Positions 7,285 through 14,951 of a stretch of 64,000 nucleotides of DNA are shown one piece after another. A model generated the notes under the pieces. The model was not told the DNA's origin, did not search any database, and worked only from the letters and a program-made list of their open reading frames with translations. How positions within the stretch are numbered: the stretch's first letter is position 1; each line of letters opens with the position of its first letter. Both the position numbers and the translations under genes were made by a program. Where the stretch lies: the NCBI GenBank assembly GCA_016709225.1, contig JADJEE010000012.1, forward strand, positions 62,001 through 126,000, written 5' to 3'. Origin of the DNA: Deltaproteobacteria bacterium (GTDB lineage Bacteria; Myxococcota_A; Polyangia; Nannocystales; Nannocystaceae).

Positions 7285-8972
7285 CAGAACTGCCGCCCGG
7301 CGTCGCGCGTCAGCTCCGGATCCTGGAGGCCAGCCTCCGACGGTCCGAGGCAAACCGCGTCAAGCTCGAGGAGCAGCGCGACTTCAACGACGCGCTCCAT
7401 CGGCGGGTCATCCAGCAGATGCTCGAGACGGAGCTGCGCCTGCGTGAGTCCGAGCAGCGGGCAAACGCCGCGAGCCACGCGAAGTCCGAGTTCTTGGCGA
7501 ACATGAGCCACGAGATCCGGACACCGCTGACCGGGGTCATCGGTCTTGCAGAGCTGCTCTCCGCCACGTCGCTCGATCGGCGACAACAGGAGCTGGTGAG
7601 CAACCTGTCGCGGGCCGCGAGCGTGCTCGCGCGACTGATCGACGACGTCTTGGACTTCTCCCGCATCGAGGCCGGAAAGCTCCAGTTGGAGGAGACGGAG
7701 TTCGACCCCAGCATCCCGCTGCGCGAGGCCATCGATCTCGTCGCCGAACGTGCCGCCGGGCAAGGCCTCGCGCTGGCCTACGACCCACCCCCGCCGTGCC
7801 TCGTGCTCGGCGATGCGTTTCGGCTCCGCCAAGTCTTGATCAATCTGCTCGGCAACTCACTCAAGTTCACCGCCGCGGGTGAGATCCGAGTCCACGCGGA
7901 ACTCGTCACCCACGCGGACGGCTGCGATGTCGTGGTCGAGGTCGCGGACACGGGCATCGGAGTGCGGCCCGATCAAGTCGAGGTGATCTTCGAGGCGTTT
8001 CGCCAGGCCGACGGCTCGACCACACGACGCTACGGCGGCAGCGGACTGGGCTTGGCGATCTCGCGCGAGATCGTACGCGCGATGCGGGGAGCGCTCACCG
8101 CCGCGCCGCGGGTCGGCGGCGGGTCGGTGTTCACGTTGACTCTCCCGGCGACCGCCGCGGTGCCGGGCGCCAGCGCGGTCACGGCGTCGCAAGCGGTCCC
8201 CACGTCGCGCGGCATCCCGAGCATCGCCGGCTGTCGGATCCTCGTCGCCGAGGACAACGTCGTGAACTCGGAGGTGATTGCGAGCATGTTGCGCGATGCT
8301 GGCGCGATCGTGGTTCAAGCGGTCGACGGTGAGCAAGCGGTTGCCGCGCTCGGGAGAGAGCCGTTCGACCTCGCGTTCATCGACTTGCACATGCCCGGAT
8401 GCGACGGCCTCACCGTCGCCCGATTCGCCCGCGGCTCGGCGACCGAGACGAGTGGCGTGGCGGCATCGCGGAATCCGACGACGCCGCTCCTCGCGTTGAC
8501 CGCGGCCGTGCTCCGCACGGACCGCGAGCGTTGCGTCGAGGCAGGGATGTGCGACTTCGTCGCGAAACCCTTCACGCGCGCGTCACTCGGCGCAGCGCTC
8601 GATCGATGGTGCAGGCCCAGGGTCAGCGGCGCGATCGATCGGGCGGTGATCGCCGAGCTCGCCGAGTGGACCGGCGACGCCGCGCTGGATCGCGCCGTCG
8701 CGCGCTTCGGGACCACCACCGAGCAGGCCGTCGCAGCGATCGCCAGCGCGGTCGCCGACGGTGCCGCGTCGCGGGTGGGCGACCTCGCCCACGCGACGCA
8801 GTCCTCGGCGGGGCAGCTGGGCGCACGCGATCTCGCCGAGCAGCTCGAGCAGATCGAGCGGGGCGCACGCGAGGGTCGCCTGCCGAGCGCTGACGCGGTC
8901 GCGAGGTGTCATCAGGCCGCGTGCGACGCAGTGGCAGAGCTGCCCCGGGCGGTCGCAGCGACTCGCCGCTGA
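7281..8972 (+). CDS. Soluble hybrid histidine kinase (HisKA-HATPase-REC-HPt)
   Basis: 563 residues, no membrane segment. Residues ~10-65 are a coiled coil. HisKA follows with the phosphoacceptor His77 in FLANMSHEIRTPL. HATPase_c has N-box NLLGNSLKF, DTGIGV and GGSGLGLAI. A receiver domain begins at ILVAEDN (~322), with phospho-Asp368 in FIDLHMPG and the conserved Lys in FVAKPF. A C-terminal HPt domain has His504 in LAHATQSSAGQLGA. All phosphorelay residues are present, so the protein can pass phosphate internally to HPt and on to a receiver not encoded nearby. The ATG overlaps the FIST gene stop, so FIST is the probable input. Confidence 0.93.
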   Translation: MTELPPGVARQLRILEASLRRSEANRVKLEEQRDFNDALHRRVIQQMLETELRLRESEQRANAASHAKSEFLANMSHEIRTPLTGVIGLAELLSATSLDRRQQELVSNLSRAASVLARLIDDVLDFSRIEAGKLQLEETEFDPSIPLREAIDLVAERAAGQGLALAYDPPPPCLVLGDAFRLRQVLINLLGNSLKFTAAGEIRVHAELVTHADGCDVVVEVADTGIGVRPDQVEVIFEAFRQADGSTTRRYGGSGLGLAISREIVRAMRGALTAAPRVGGGSVFTLTLPATAAVPGASAVTASQAVPTSRGIPSIAGCRILVAEDNVVNSEVIASMLRDAGAIVVQAVDGEQAVAALGREPFDLAFIDLHMPGCDGLTVARFARGSATETSGVAASRNPTTPLLALTAAVLRTDRERCVEAGMCDFVAKPFTRASLGAALDRWCRPRVSGAIDRAVIAELAEWTGDAALDRAVARFGTTTEQAVAAIASAVADGAASRVGDLAHATQSSAGQLGARDLAEQLEQIERGAREGRLPSADAVARCHQAACDAVAELPRAVAATRR

Positions 8973-9310
8973 CCGTGCACCGGTCGGGCGAACGGACCAA
9001 CGCGATCGCGTCTCTGCGCGCGCGCAGCACGATCGCGATCGCCTGCGCTTCGGTCGCGAGCGCACGCCGGTGATGCGCGAGTACCCCGTCGAAGCGCAGG
9101 CGTCCCGGCTCTGTTCATTCGAACCGCCTGCTCGTACAGCGGAGATGATCTCGACATCGCGCGCGAGTGCGCACAGCGAGAACCCGGTCACTGCTCGGCA
9201 TGGGCAGCCCGTCGTCGCGGCACCGCTCGACTCGAGCACGCGCAGGCGCGCGCACTCCCACGCGACACGCAACGATGGTCGGCTCGCCCCTTGCACGAGC
9301 GCAGAGCCCA
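8973..9310 (+). other. Intergenic stretch, no gene recognised
   Basis: 338 bases between the histidine kinase and a lipoprotein gene. No frame has a plausible start or family match, and I see no hairpin followed by a T run or any repeat. It presumably contains the promoter of the lipoprotein gene, but I could not pick out a convincing box. Confidence 0.5.
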
Positions 9311-10036
9311 ATGCTCGATCGCACTTTGCACCTACTCCTCGTCGCGGGCATCGCCGCCGCCGCCTGTGCCTCCGCCGACTCCGCCGACAGCAGCGATTCC
9401 GCCGACGCATCCACCTCCAGCGGATCGTCGGTGACCACCGACGCCGGCGAGTCCGCTCCGACGTCCTCCGCTGGTGCAGCGTCGAGCAGCTCGGACGGAG
9501 ATGCACCCACGGGCTCGGCCGACGACGGCAGCACGGGTGCAGACGGCGGCGAGTCGGGGGAACAACCGACCGGCGACGTCTGGGTCGACGCCGCCGGAAC
9601 CGTGCTCGGGCTGTCGCGCACCCTGAACGACTTCCGCGACGACGCGGTAGCCGGCCTCATCACCCCCGACGGCGCCTCGTGGCAGGTCGTCGACGACGCG
9701 CAGATCCAAGAGGTGGTGGCGCTCGATCGCTACCTGGCCACCGCATTCTACGCGTCGATGGACTGCAGCGGACCGCCGATGTTCGCGACCGGCTGGGTCG
9801 CCGAGATCCGAACCGAGGTCGTCACCTCGGCACTCGCGGGCGACCTCAGTGAGGTCGAATTCGTGGTGCCCGAGGGCGTCGATCCCGTGCCGGCCGAGTT
9901 CGCCTCGTGGGTGGGCGACATCGGCTGCGTCACCCATGAACACAGCGATCCTCCGGCGGCGCTCTACCGCGCCGAGGACATCGTGCTGGTCGAGCCCCCC
10001 GCATTCGTCGCGCCGCTCGCGGTCGAATACCACTGA
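9311..10036 (+). CDS. Secreted lipoprotein, unknown domain
   Basis: 241 residues. MLDRTLHLLLVAG leads to the lipobox IAAAAC, then about 70 residues of Ser/Asp/Gly/Ala linker, then a compact domain of ~150 residues (VWVDAAGTVLG, VAGLITPDGASWQVV, YASMDCSGPPMFATGW, ASWVGDIGCVTHEH). The two cysteines in MDC and IGC may form a disulfide. I do not recognise the domain. Start at the ATG at 9311 gives a normal signal peptide; an earlier in-frame ATG would add an Arg-rich tail. It is one of about ten lipoproteins of this build in the window. Confidence 0.75.
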   Translation: MLDRTLHLLLVAGIAAAACASADSADSSDSADASTSSGSSVTTDAGESAPTSSAGAASSSSDGDAPTGSADDGSTGADGGESGEQPTGDVWVDAAGTVLGLSRTLNDFRDDAVAGLITPDGASWQVVDDAQIQEVVALDRYLATAFYASMDCSGPPMFATGWVAEIRTEVVTSALAGDLSEVEFVVPEGVDPVPAEFASWVGDIGCVTHEHSDPPAALYRAEDIVLVEPPAFVAPLAVEYH

Positions 10037-10130
10037 TTCAGCGCGGCTCGTGCATCGATGCGCTCGCCGCCGCGGCCGCGGCCTCCTTGCTCGCCATCGC
10101 TCGATGCTCCTGCGCGTCGCGCGGACAGGC

Positions 10131-10136
10131 TACGCT
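10131..10136 (+). promoter_or_regulatory. Putative -10 hexamer TACGCT for a leaderless start
   Basis: TACGCT ends six bases before the GTG at 10143. That spacing would put the transcription start on or next to the start codon. No Shine-Dalgarno sequence is visible. It matches the TAnnnT pattern seen before many genes here. Confidence 0.4.
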
Positions 10137-10142
10137 GGTGCC

Positions 10143-10619
10143 GTGTCGACGACCGCGATCGTTCTCATCGTGTCGGCAGCGATCGGCCTGCTCGTCGCCC
10201 TGCTCTGGCTCGTCAAGCGGTGGCTCATGTCGATGGTTGCGACCGCCCGCACGAAGCTCGACGGCATCGCCGCTGGCCGGGTCGCGCAGCGCATCGACGA
10301 GCGCGCGAACTTCTTCGGCGTGGCGTCGGGGGCTGCGATGCAGGCACGCGGCAACGGCGTGCTCGCGCTGTACGACACCGAGCTGGTGTTCGTGCAGCTG
10401 ATGATCGATCGCGTGATGCGGATCCCGGTGGTCTCGATCACCGAGGTCACGACGACCAAGGGCTTCAAGGGCAAGACGATCTTCCGCGACCTGCTGAAGG
10501 TGACGTGGTCGACCGCGGGGGCGACCGAGACGGCGGCGTGGTTCGTCGTGGATCTGCAGGGCTGGCTCGATGCGCTGCGGCGCGCTCAGCCGGCGGCGGC
10601 CTCCGCTGCAGCGCAGTAG
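10143..10619 (+). CDS. Single-pass membrane protein with a PH-like cytoplasmic domain, unknown
   Basis: 158 residues. One N-terminal membrane helix (IVLIVSAAIGLLVALLWLV, about residues 6-24) is followed by a basic stretch and a soluble domain with strands such as ALYDTELVFVQLM, IPVVSITEVTT and AWFVVDLQGWLDAL. This layout suggests a small membrane-anchored PH-like (bPH) fold: strand-rich and ending in a helix with W-L. That assignment is inference. GTG at 10143 is preferred over an upstream ATG because it opens directly on the membrane helix and has a -10-like TACGCT six bases before it. Confidence 0.7.
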   Translation: MSTTAIVLIVSAAIGLLVALLWLVKRWLMSMVATARTKLDGIAAGRVAQRIDERANFFGVASGAAMQARGNGVLALYDTELVFVQLMIDRVMRIPVVSITEVTTTKGFKGKTIFRDLLKVTWSTAGATETAAWFVVDLQGWLDALRRAQPAAASAAAQ

Positions 10620-10687
10620 CGGCCGAACGACGCCTCTGCATCGCCCATCGCGGTGCAACTGCCTGTCCAGGCGTCCGTCAGCCGTGC

Positions 10688-12358
10688 GTGACCCGATCCG
10701 CACTGTTCTGCGCGCTCGCGCCCCTGTTGCTGGCCTGCGGCAGCTCCCCGGCCTCGGACGGATCGGGATCGACCGCGACCGACGGCGAGACCGAGGCCTC
10801 GAGCGTCTCGACACCGAGCGGAACCTCGGAGGATCCCGACGGCACCGGTCCCGGCAGCGCCGACGCGACCGATGCCACCGACACGAACGACACGGGCGAC
10901 ACCGACGACACCGGGCCGTCGTGCGAGGCGAGTCACACCAGCGCCGAGCCCGGGTTGTGGTCGCTGCCGCAGCCCACTGCCAACGTGCAGTACGAGCCGT
11001 TCACCCAGCTGGGCGGCAGCACCTACTGCGTGGGTCAGGACTACGCCGACTTCAACTACACCACGATCGACCTCACCGGCGACGGCGCGCTCGACCTCGT
11101 GGTGACGTCGGCGTGCGACGACGCGGACGTCGGCACCGATCTCTGGTTGGTGTATGCCGGCGGTGTCGACGGCTTCGCCGACGACGCCGCCGTGTGGTCG
11201 CTGCCGACGCCGACCGCGAACGTGCAGTACGAGCCGTTCACGCAGCTGGGCGGCAGCACCTACTGCGTGGGCCAGGACTCCGCCGACTTCAGCTACACCA
11301 CGACCGACCTCACCGGCGATGGCATCGTCGATCTCGTGGTGACCTCCGCGTGCGATGCGGGCGATGTCGGCACGGACGTGTGGCTGGTCTACGCCGGCGG
11401 CGCGGATGGATTCGCCGACGACGCCGCGCTGTGGTCGCTGCCGACACCGACCGTGAGTGTGCAGTACGAGCCGTTCACGCAGCTGGGCGGCAACACGTAC
11501 TGCGTGGGCCAGGACTCCGCCGACTTCAGCTACACCACGACCGACCTCACCGGTGATGGCATCGTCGATCTCGTGGTGACCTCCGCGTGCGACGCCGGCG
11601 ACGTCGGCACGAACGCGTGGCTGGTCTACGCCGGCGGTGCGGATGGATTCGCCGACGATGCCGCGCTGTGGTCGCTGCCGACGCCGACCGTGAATGTGCA
11701 GTACGAGCCGTTCACGCAGCTGGGCGGCAACACCTACTGCGTGGGCCAGGACTCCGCCGACTTCAGCTACACGACCACCGACCTCACCGGTGATGGCATC
11801 GTCGATCTGGTGGTGACCTCCGCGTGCGATGCCGGCGACGTCGGCACGGACGTGTGGCTGGTCTACGCCGGCGGCGCGGATGGCTTCGCCGACGATGCCG
11901 CGTTGTGGTCGCTGCCGATGCCGACCGTGAGCGTGCAGTACGAGCCGTTCACGCAGCTGGGCGGCAACACCTACTGCGTGGGCCAGGACTCCGCCGACTT
12001 CCACTACGTCACCACCGATCTGAACGCCGATGGTGCGCTCGACCTCGTCGTCACCTCGGCCTGCGACGCCGGCGATGTCGGCGCGGATCTCTGGCTGGTC
12101 TACGACGGGGTCGCAGGTGGCTTCGCCGACGAGCCCTCGGTGTGGATGCTGCCCCAGCCCATTGTTGACGTGCAGTACGAGCCATACACGCAGCTGGGTG
12201 GGGCCACCTACTGCGTGGGCCAGGACTCCGCCGACTTCCACTACGCGAGCGTCGATCTGAACGGCGACCGGATCCTGGACCTGGTGGTGACCTCGGCCTG
12301 CGATCCGGGGGACGTCGGGACCGAGGTGTGGATGCTCTACCCGGGCGCGTGCGACTAG
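10688..12358 (+). CDS. Lipoprotein with six near-identical 79-residue VCBS/FG-GAP-like repeats
   Basis: 556 residues from the GTG at 10688. The signal peptide ends in the lipobox PLLLAC, followed by ~75 residues of Ser/Thr/Asp/Gly linker and then six 79-residue units. Each unit contains W-S-L-P, VQYEPFTQLGG, TYCVGQD, DLTGDGxxDLVVTSAC and WLVYAGG. The D-x-T-G-D-G-x-x-D loop is the calcium-binding signature of FG-GAP/VCBS propeller blades, and each unit has two invariant cysteines (TYC, SAC) that may pair. It is likely a surface-exposed, Ca-stabilised structural or adhesive protein. The six units probably form one propeller-like domain. No partner gene is obvious. Confidence 0.85.
   Translation: MTRSALFCALAPLLLACGSSPASDGSGSTATDGETEASSVSTPSGTSEDPDGTGPGSADATDATDTNDTGDTDDTGPSCEASHTSAEPGLWSLPQPTANVQYEPFTQLGGSTYCVGQDYADFNYTTIDLTGDGALDLVVTSACDDADVGTDLWLVYAGGVDGFADDAAVWSLPTPTANVQYEPFTQLGGSTYCVGQDSADFSYTTTDLTGDGIVDLVVTSACDAGDVGTDVWLVYAGGADGFADDAALWSLPTPTVSVQYEPFTQLGGNTYCVGQDSADFSYTTTDLTGDGIVDLVVTSACDAGDVGTNAWLVYAGGADGFADDAALWSLPTPTVNVQYEPFTQLGGNTYCVGQDSADFSYTTTDLTGDGIVDLVVTSACDAGDVGTDVWLVYAGGADGFADDAALWSLPMPTVSVQYEPFTQLGGNTYCVGQDSADFHYVTTDLNADGALDLVVTSACDAGDVGADLWLVYDGVAGGFADEPSVWMLPQPIVDVQYEPYTQLGGATYCVGQDSADFHYASVDLNGDRILDLVVTSACDPGDVGTEVWMLYPGACD
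10958..12355 (+). repeat. Six in-frame tandem units of exactly 237 bp
   Basis: Units begin at 10958, 11195, 11432, 11669, 11906 and 12143, so the period never varies. The last is cut slightly short by the stop. The string GTGCAGTACGAGCC recurs at 10985, 11222, 11459, 11696, 11933 and 12170. The middle units are almost identical at the nucleotide level; the first and last are the most diverged, as expected from unequal crossing-over or gene conversion within the array. Confidence 0.95.
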
Positions 12359-12393
12359 CCGGCGAACTCACCAAGGCGCGCTTGGGTCGCGAC

Positions 12394-12422
12394 TTGACCA
12401 GGGTTCCTATTTCGACTATCGT
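12394..12422 (+). promoter_or_regulatory. Sigma-70-type promoter of the ars operon (TTGACC - 17 - TATCGT)
   Basis: The -35 box TTGACC (12394-12399) and -10 box TATCGT (12417-12422) are separated by 17 bases. The arsR ATG is 11 bases after the -10 box, so the leader is at most a few bases. An ArsR operator would be expected to overlap this region; the A/T-rich piece CCTATTTCGACTATCG is the candidate, but no clean dyad is seen. Confidence 0.65.
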
Positions 12423-12433
12423 GGAAACGTACG

Positions 12434-12745
12434 ATGGGCGCCAAGCTCGAACGACATGCCGAGCAGCTCGCGGCGCTCGGTAGTCCGATCCGCCTCGCGA
12501 TCCTCCGGCTGGTCGTTCAAGGCGATGCCGAGGGCACCGTGGTCGGCGATCTGCAGGCGAAGCTCGACATCCCATGGTCGACGCTGAGCCATCACCTCGA
12601 GCGGCTCTCGTCCGCCGGCTTGCTCAAGCAGCGCGCGGCTGGCCGCTTCATCCACTATCGCGCGGAGTACACCACGCTGCGCGCACTCACGGACTACCTG
12701 TGGGAAGACTGCTGCAAGGGCGGTGGCGGCGGTGGCTGCTGCTGA
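12434..12745 (+). CDS. arsR: ArsR-family metalloregulator
   Basis: 103 residues with a winged-helix fold: ALGSPIRLAILRLV (helix 1-2), LDIPWSTLSHHLERLSSAGLL (recognition helix) and the wing at GRFIHYR. Repressors of this family leave DNA when arsenite binds cysteines. The classical CVC pair in the recognition helix is absent. Instead the C-terminus is D-C-C-K, six glycines, then C-C, a cysteine cluster that would suit As(III) binding at the tail, as in other ArsR subtypes that place their cysteines elsewhere. It heads an arsenic operon and has a strong promoter directly upstream. Confidence 0.9.
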   Translation: MGAKLERHAEQLAALGSPIRLAILRLVVQGDAEGTVVGDLQAKLDIPWSTLSHHLERLSSAGLLKQRAAGRFIHYRAEYTTLRALTDYLWEDCCKGGGGGGCC

Positions 12746-12792
12746 TTTTTTTGCTCAAACATTTCGACAAAACCGGAAACAGGACCTCGACC

Positions 12793-12894
12793 ATGCAGAT
12801 CCTCGAGCCCCACGTCTCGCTCGACGTCACCAACATCGATGCGTCGGTCGCCTTCTGCCGCCGGCCGGGGAGCGCCGCCGATGGCACCCGGTAG
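12793..12894 (+). pseudogene. Glyoxalase/ArsI-like N-terminal fragment
   Basis: The ATG at 12793 opens with LEPHVSLDVTNIDASVAFC, the first strand and helix of the vicinal-oxygen-chelate fold as found in ArsI/CadI-type proteins of ars operons. After about 24 residues the match ends and the frame stops at 12894. The remaining ~120 bases before the next gene show no continuation in any frame. It is therefore a deletion remnant rather than a frameshift. ArsI-type enzymes demethylate organoarsenicals; that step would be missing here. Confidence 0.5.
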
Positions 12895-13012
12895 AGGCGC
12901 GGCCGGGCACCGCCTCGCGGCCTCGCTGCTCTACATCGCCGGGTGCCACGCCGCGGGGCCGACCGGCGGTGCCGAGGCGCGTCCGCCAGCCCGCGTCGCA
13001 ACGGAGTCCACC

Positions 13013-13636
13013 ATGCAAGCCGCAATCGTCGAGAGTCTCGAGCAACTGGTCCCGTCGATCGACGAGATTCCCGCCGAGCGACGCAAGGCGCTCGACCAGA
13101 TCGCCGCGTTCGTGCGCGCTCACCGATCGGCCGGCTCGCCCGCGAAGCTCACGTTCATCTGCACCGGCAACTCCCGCCGAAGCCACCTCGGGCAGCTGTG
13201 GGCCGCTGCAACCGCGCGCTACTACGGCATCGATGGCGTGGAGACGTACTCCGGCGGCACCGAGCCGAGCGCGATCAACCCGCGCACGATCGCTGCCCTC
13301 GAGCGTGCGGGCTTCGTCGTCGAGCCACCGGCGCAACTGGGCGAGAACCCCCACTACCGCGTTCGCTTCGCCGCCGAGGCCGAGGCGATCGAGTCGTTCT
13401 CGAAGCGCTTCGACGATTCCACCAACCCCCATGAGGACTTCGTCGCAATCATGACGTGCAGCGAGGCCGACGAGGGGTGCCCCTTCGTACCCGGGGCGAC
13501 GTTGCGGATCTCGCTCCCCTATGACGACCCGAAGGTCGCCGATGGGACCCCGGAGGAGTCGGCGCGATACGACGAACGGTCTCGGCAGATCGCCACCGAG
13601 ATGCTCTACTTGTTCGCCCAGGTACGTGCATCGTGA
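13013..13636 (+). CDS. arsC: Arsenate reductase of the low-molecular-weight phosphatase type
   Basis: 207 residues. The P-loop C50-T-G-N-S-R-R56 fits the C-x5-R signature of LMW protein-tyrosine phosphatases and related arsenate reductases, and the LPYDDP segment supplies the acid Asp. An N-terminal ~40-residue helical extension precedes it. The ATG at 13013 gives this natural start; an in-frame ATG at 12881 would add a low-quality stretch. It reduces As(V) to As(III) for the pump encoded next, whose GTG overlaps its stop (GTGA). True tyrosine phosphatase activity cannot be excluded, but the operon makes arsenate the likely substrate. Confidence 0.88.
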   Translation: MQAAIVESLEQLVPSIDEIPAERRKALDQIAAFVRAHRSAGSPAKLTFICTGNSRRSHLGQLWAAATARYYGIDGVETYSGGTEPSAINPRTIAALERAGFVVEPPAQLGENPHYRVRFAAEAEAIESFSKRFDDSTNPHEDFVAIMTCSEADEGCPFVPGATLRISLPYDDPKVADGTPEESARYDERSRQIATEMLYLFAQVRAS

Positions 13637-14706
13637 CGACGCAGCGGCGGCTCTCCTTCCTCGACCGCTGGCTGACCGCGTGGATCCTCATCGCCATGGT
13701 CGGAGGCGTCGCGCTGGGGCACTTCGTGCCGGCGACGCCGGCGTTCCTGCACCGCTTCGACGTCGGCACCACCAACGTGCCGATCGCGATTGGACTCGTG
13801 TTGATGATGTTCCCGCCGCTGGCGAAGGTCCGCTACGAGGAGCTGGGGCAGGTCTTCCGCGACAAACGCGTCCTGGTGCTCTCGCTCGCGCTCAACTGGA
13901 TCGTCGGGCCGCTGCTGATGTTCGGACTCGCGGTGGCCTTCCTCTCGGATCAGCCGGACTACATGGTCGGGCTGATTCTCGTGGGACTCGCACGCTGCAT
14001 CGCGATGGTGCTGGTGTGGAACGACCTCGCGCGCGGCTCGAGCGAGTACGCGGCGGGTCTCGTCGCATTCAACAGCATCTTCCAGGTGCTCCTCTACAGC
14101 GTCTACGCGTGGCTGTTCGTCGCCGTCTTGCCGCCGCGACTCGGCCTACCGGGCACGAACGTGTCGGTCGGGGTCGGCGAGATCTTCGGCAGCGTGCTCG
14201 TCTACCTCGGCATCCCGTTCGCGGCCGGCTTCGTCACACGGCTCGTGCTGCGACGGCGCAAGGGCGACGCATGGTACAGCTCGAGATTCGTCCCCGCGAT
14301 CGCACCGCTCACCCTCGTCGCACTCTTGGCGACGATCGTCGTCATGTTCAGCCTACAGGGCGCAACGATCGTCCGTGCGCCCCTCGATGTGCTGCGCATC
14401 GCGGTGCCGTTGGTCCTCTACTTCGCGCTGATGTTCTTCGCGAGCTTCTGGGCGGCACGTCGTGCCGGTGCCGACGACTCGCGCACGACGACGCTCGCGT
14501 TCACCGCGGCGGGCAACAACTTCGAGCTCGCGATCGCGGTGGCGATCGCCGTGTTCGGCCTCGACTCGAAGGTCGCCTTTGCAGCCGTGATCGGACCACT
14601 GGTGGAGGTACCCGCGCTGGTGGTGCTCGTGCGCGTGTCCCTGTGGCTCCGTGATCGCGGCCGTGCGCGGCCCGAGCCAAGCGATGCGTTCTCGTCGTCG
14701 GAGTGA
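13633..14706 (+). CDS. ACR3-family arsenite efflux permease
   Basis: 357 residues with about ten membrane helices. Family marks include the LARCIAMVLVWNDLA segment, with the conserved Cys that binds arsenite in ACR3, and GNNFELAIAVAIAVFG, with the functionally important Glu. It exports As(III) across the inner membrane using the proton gradient. The GTG start overlaps the stop of the reductase gene (GTGA), so reduction and export are produced together. Often called arsB or acr3 in annotations. Confidence 0.93.
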   Translation: MTTQRRLSFLDRWLTAWILIAMVGGVALGHFVPATPAFLHRFDVGTTNVPIAIGLVLMMFPPLAKVRYEELGQVFRDKRVLVLSLALNWIVGPLLMFGLAVAFLSDQPDYMVGLILVGLARCIAMVLVWNDLARGSSEYAAGLVAFNSIFQVLLYSVYAWLFVAVLPPRLGLPGTNVSVGVGEIFGSVLVYLGIPFAAGFVTRLVLRRRKGDAWYSSRFVPAIAPLTLVALLATIVVMFSLQGATIVRAPLDVLRIAVPLVLYFALMFFASFWAARRAGADDSRTTTLAFTAAGNNFELAIAVAIAVFGLDSKVAFAAVIGPLVEVPALVVLVRVSLWLRDRGRARPEPSDAFSSSE

Positions 14707-14951
14707 TCGTTCGCGTCGGCAGCGCGGCTCGTTCTCGAACTGCCGAGCGATCGTCGGCCGAATCGACCCAGCCTGGCGTTGCGACGGCCTCGGTCCGCCG
14801 CCGCATGCGCTCGCGCCGATGGCCACTCGGCCGCACGTTGCGAACGTCGACGTGCTCGCCACGGGCGGGCCACCGTCGGCGAACTCGGGCGCCGTCCGAC
14901 GCGAGGTGTCATGCCCAACGAGCCCCCGCGTCGCGGCGGCGAAGGACCAAG

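Noticed and set aside
10586..12241. 551-residue open frame antisense to the six-repeat lipoprotein
   Set aside because: It only mirrors the 237-bp repeats in another frame and has no recognisable fold; the plus strand has a signal peptide and calcium loops.
10958..12355. Direct repeats checked as a possible CRISPR array
   Set aside because: Units are 237 bp with no spacers and continue one protein frame, so this is a coding tandem repeat.
12881..13012. Alternative start at ATG 12881 for the arsenate reductase, adding a hydrophobic stretch with a Cys
   Set aside because: The 44 extra residues are low-quality Gly/Ala/Arg sequence and the family begins near the ATG at 13013.
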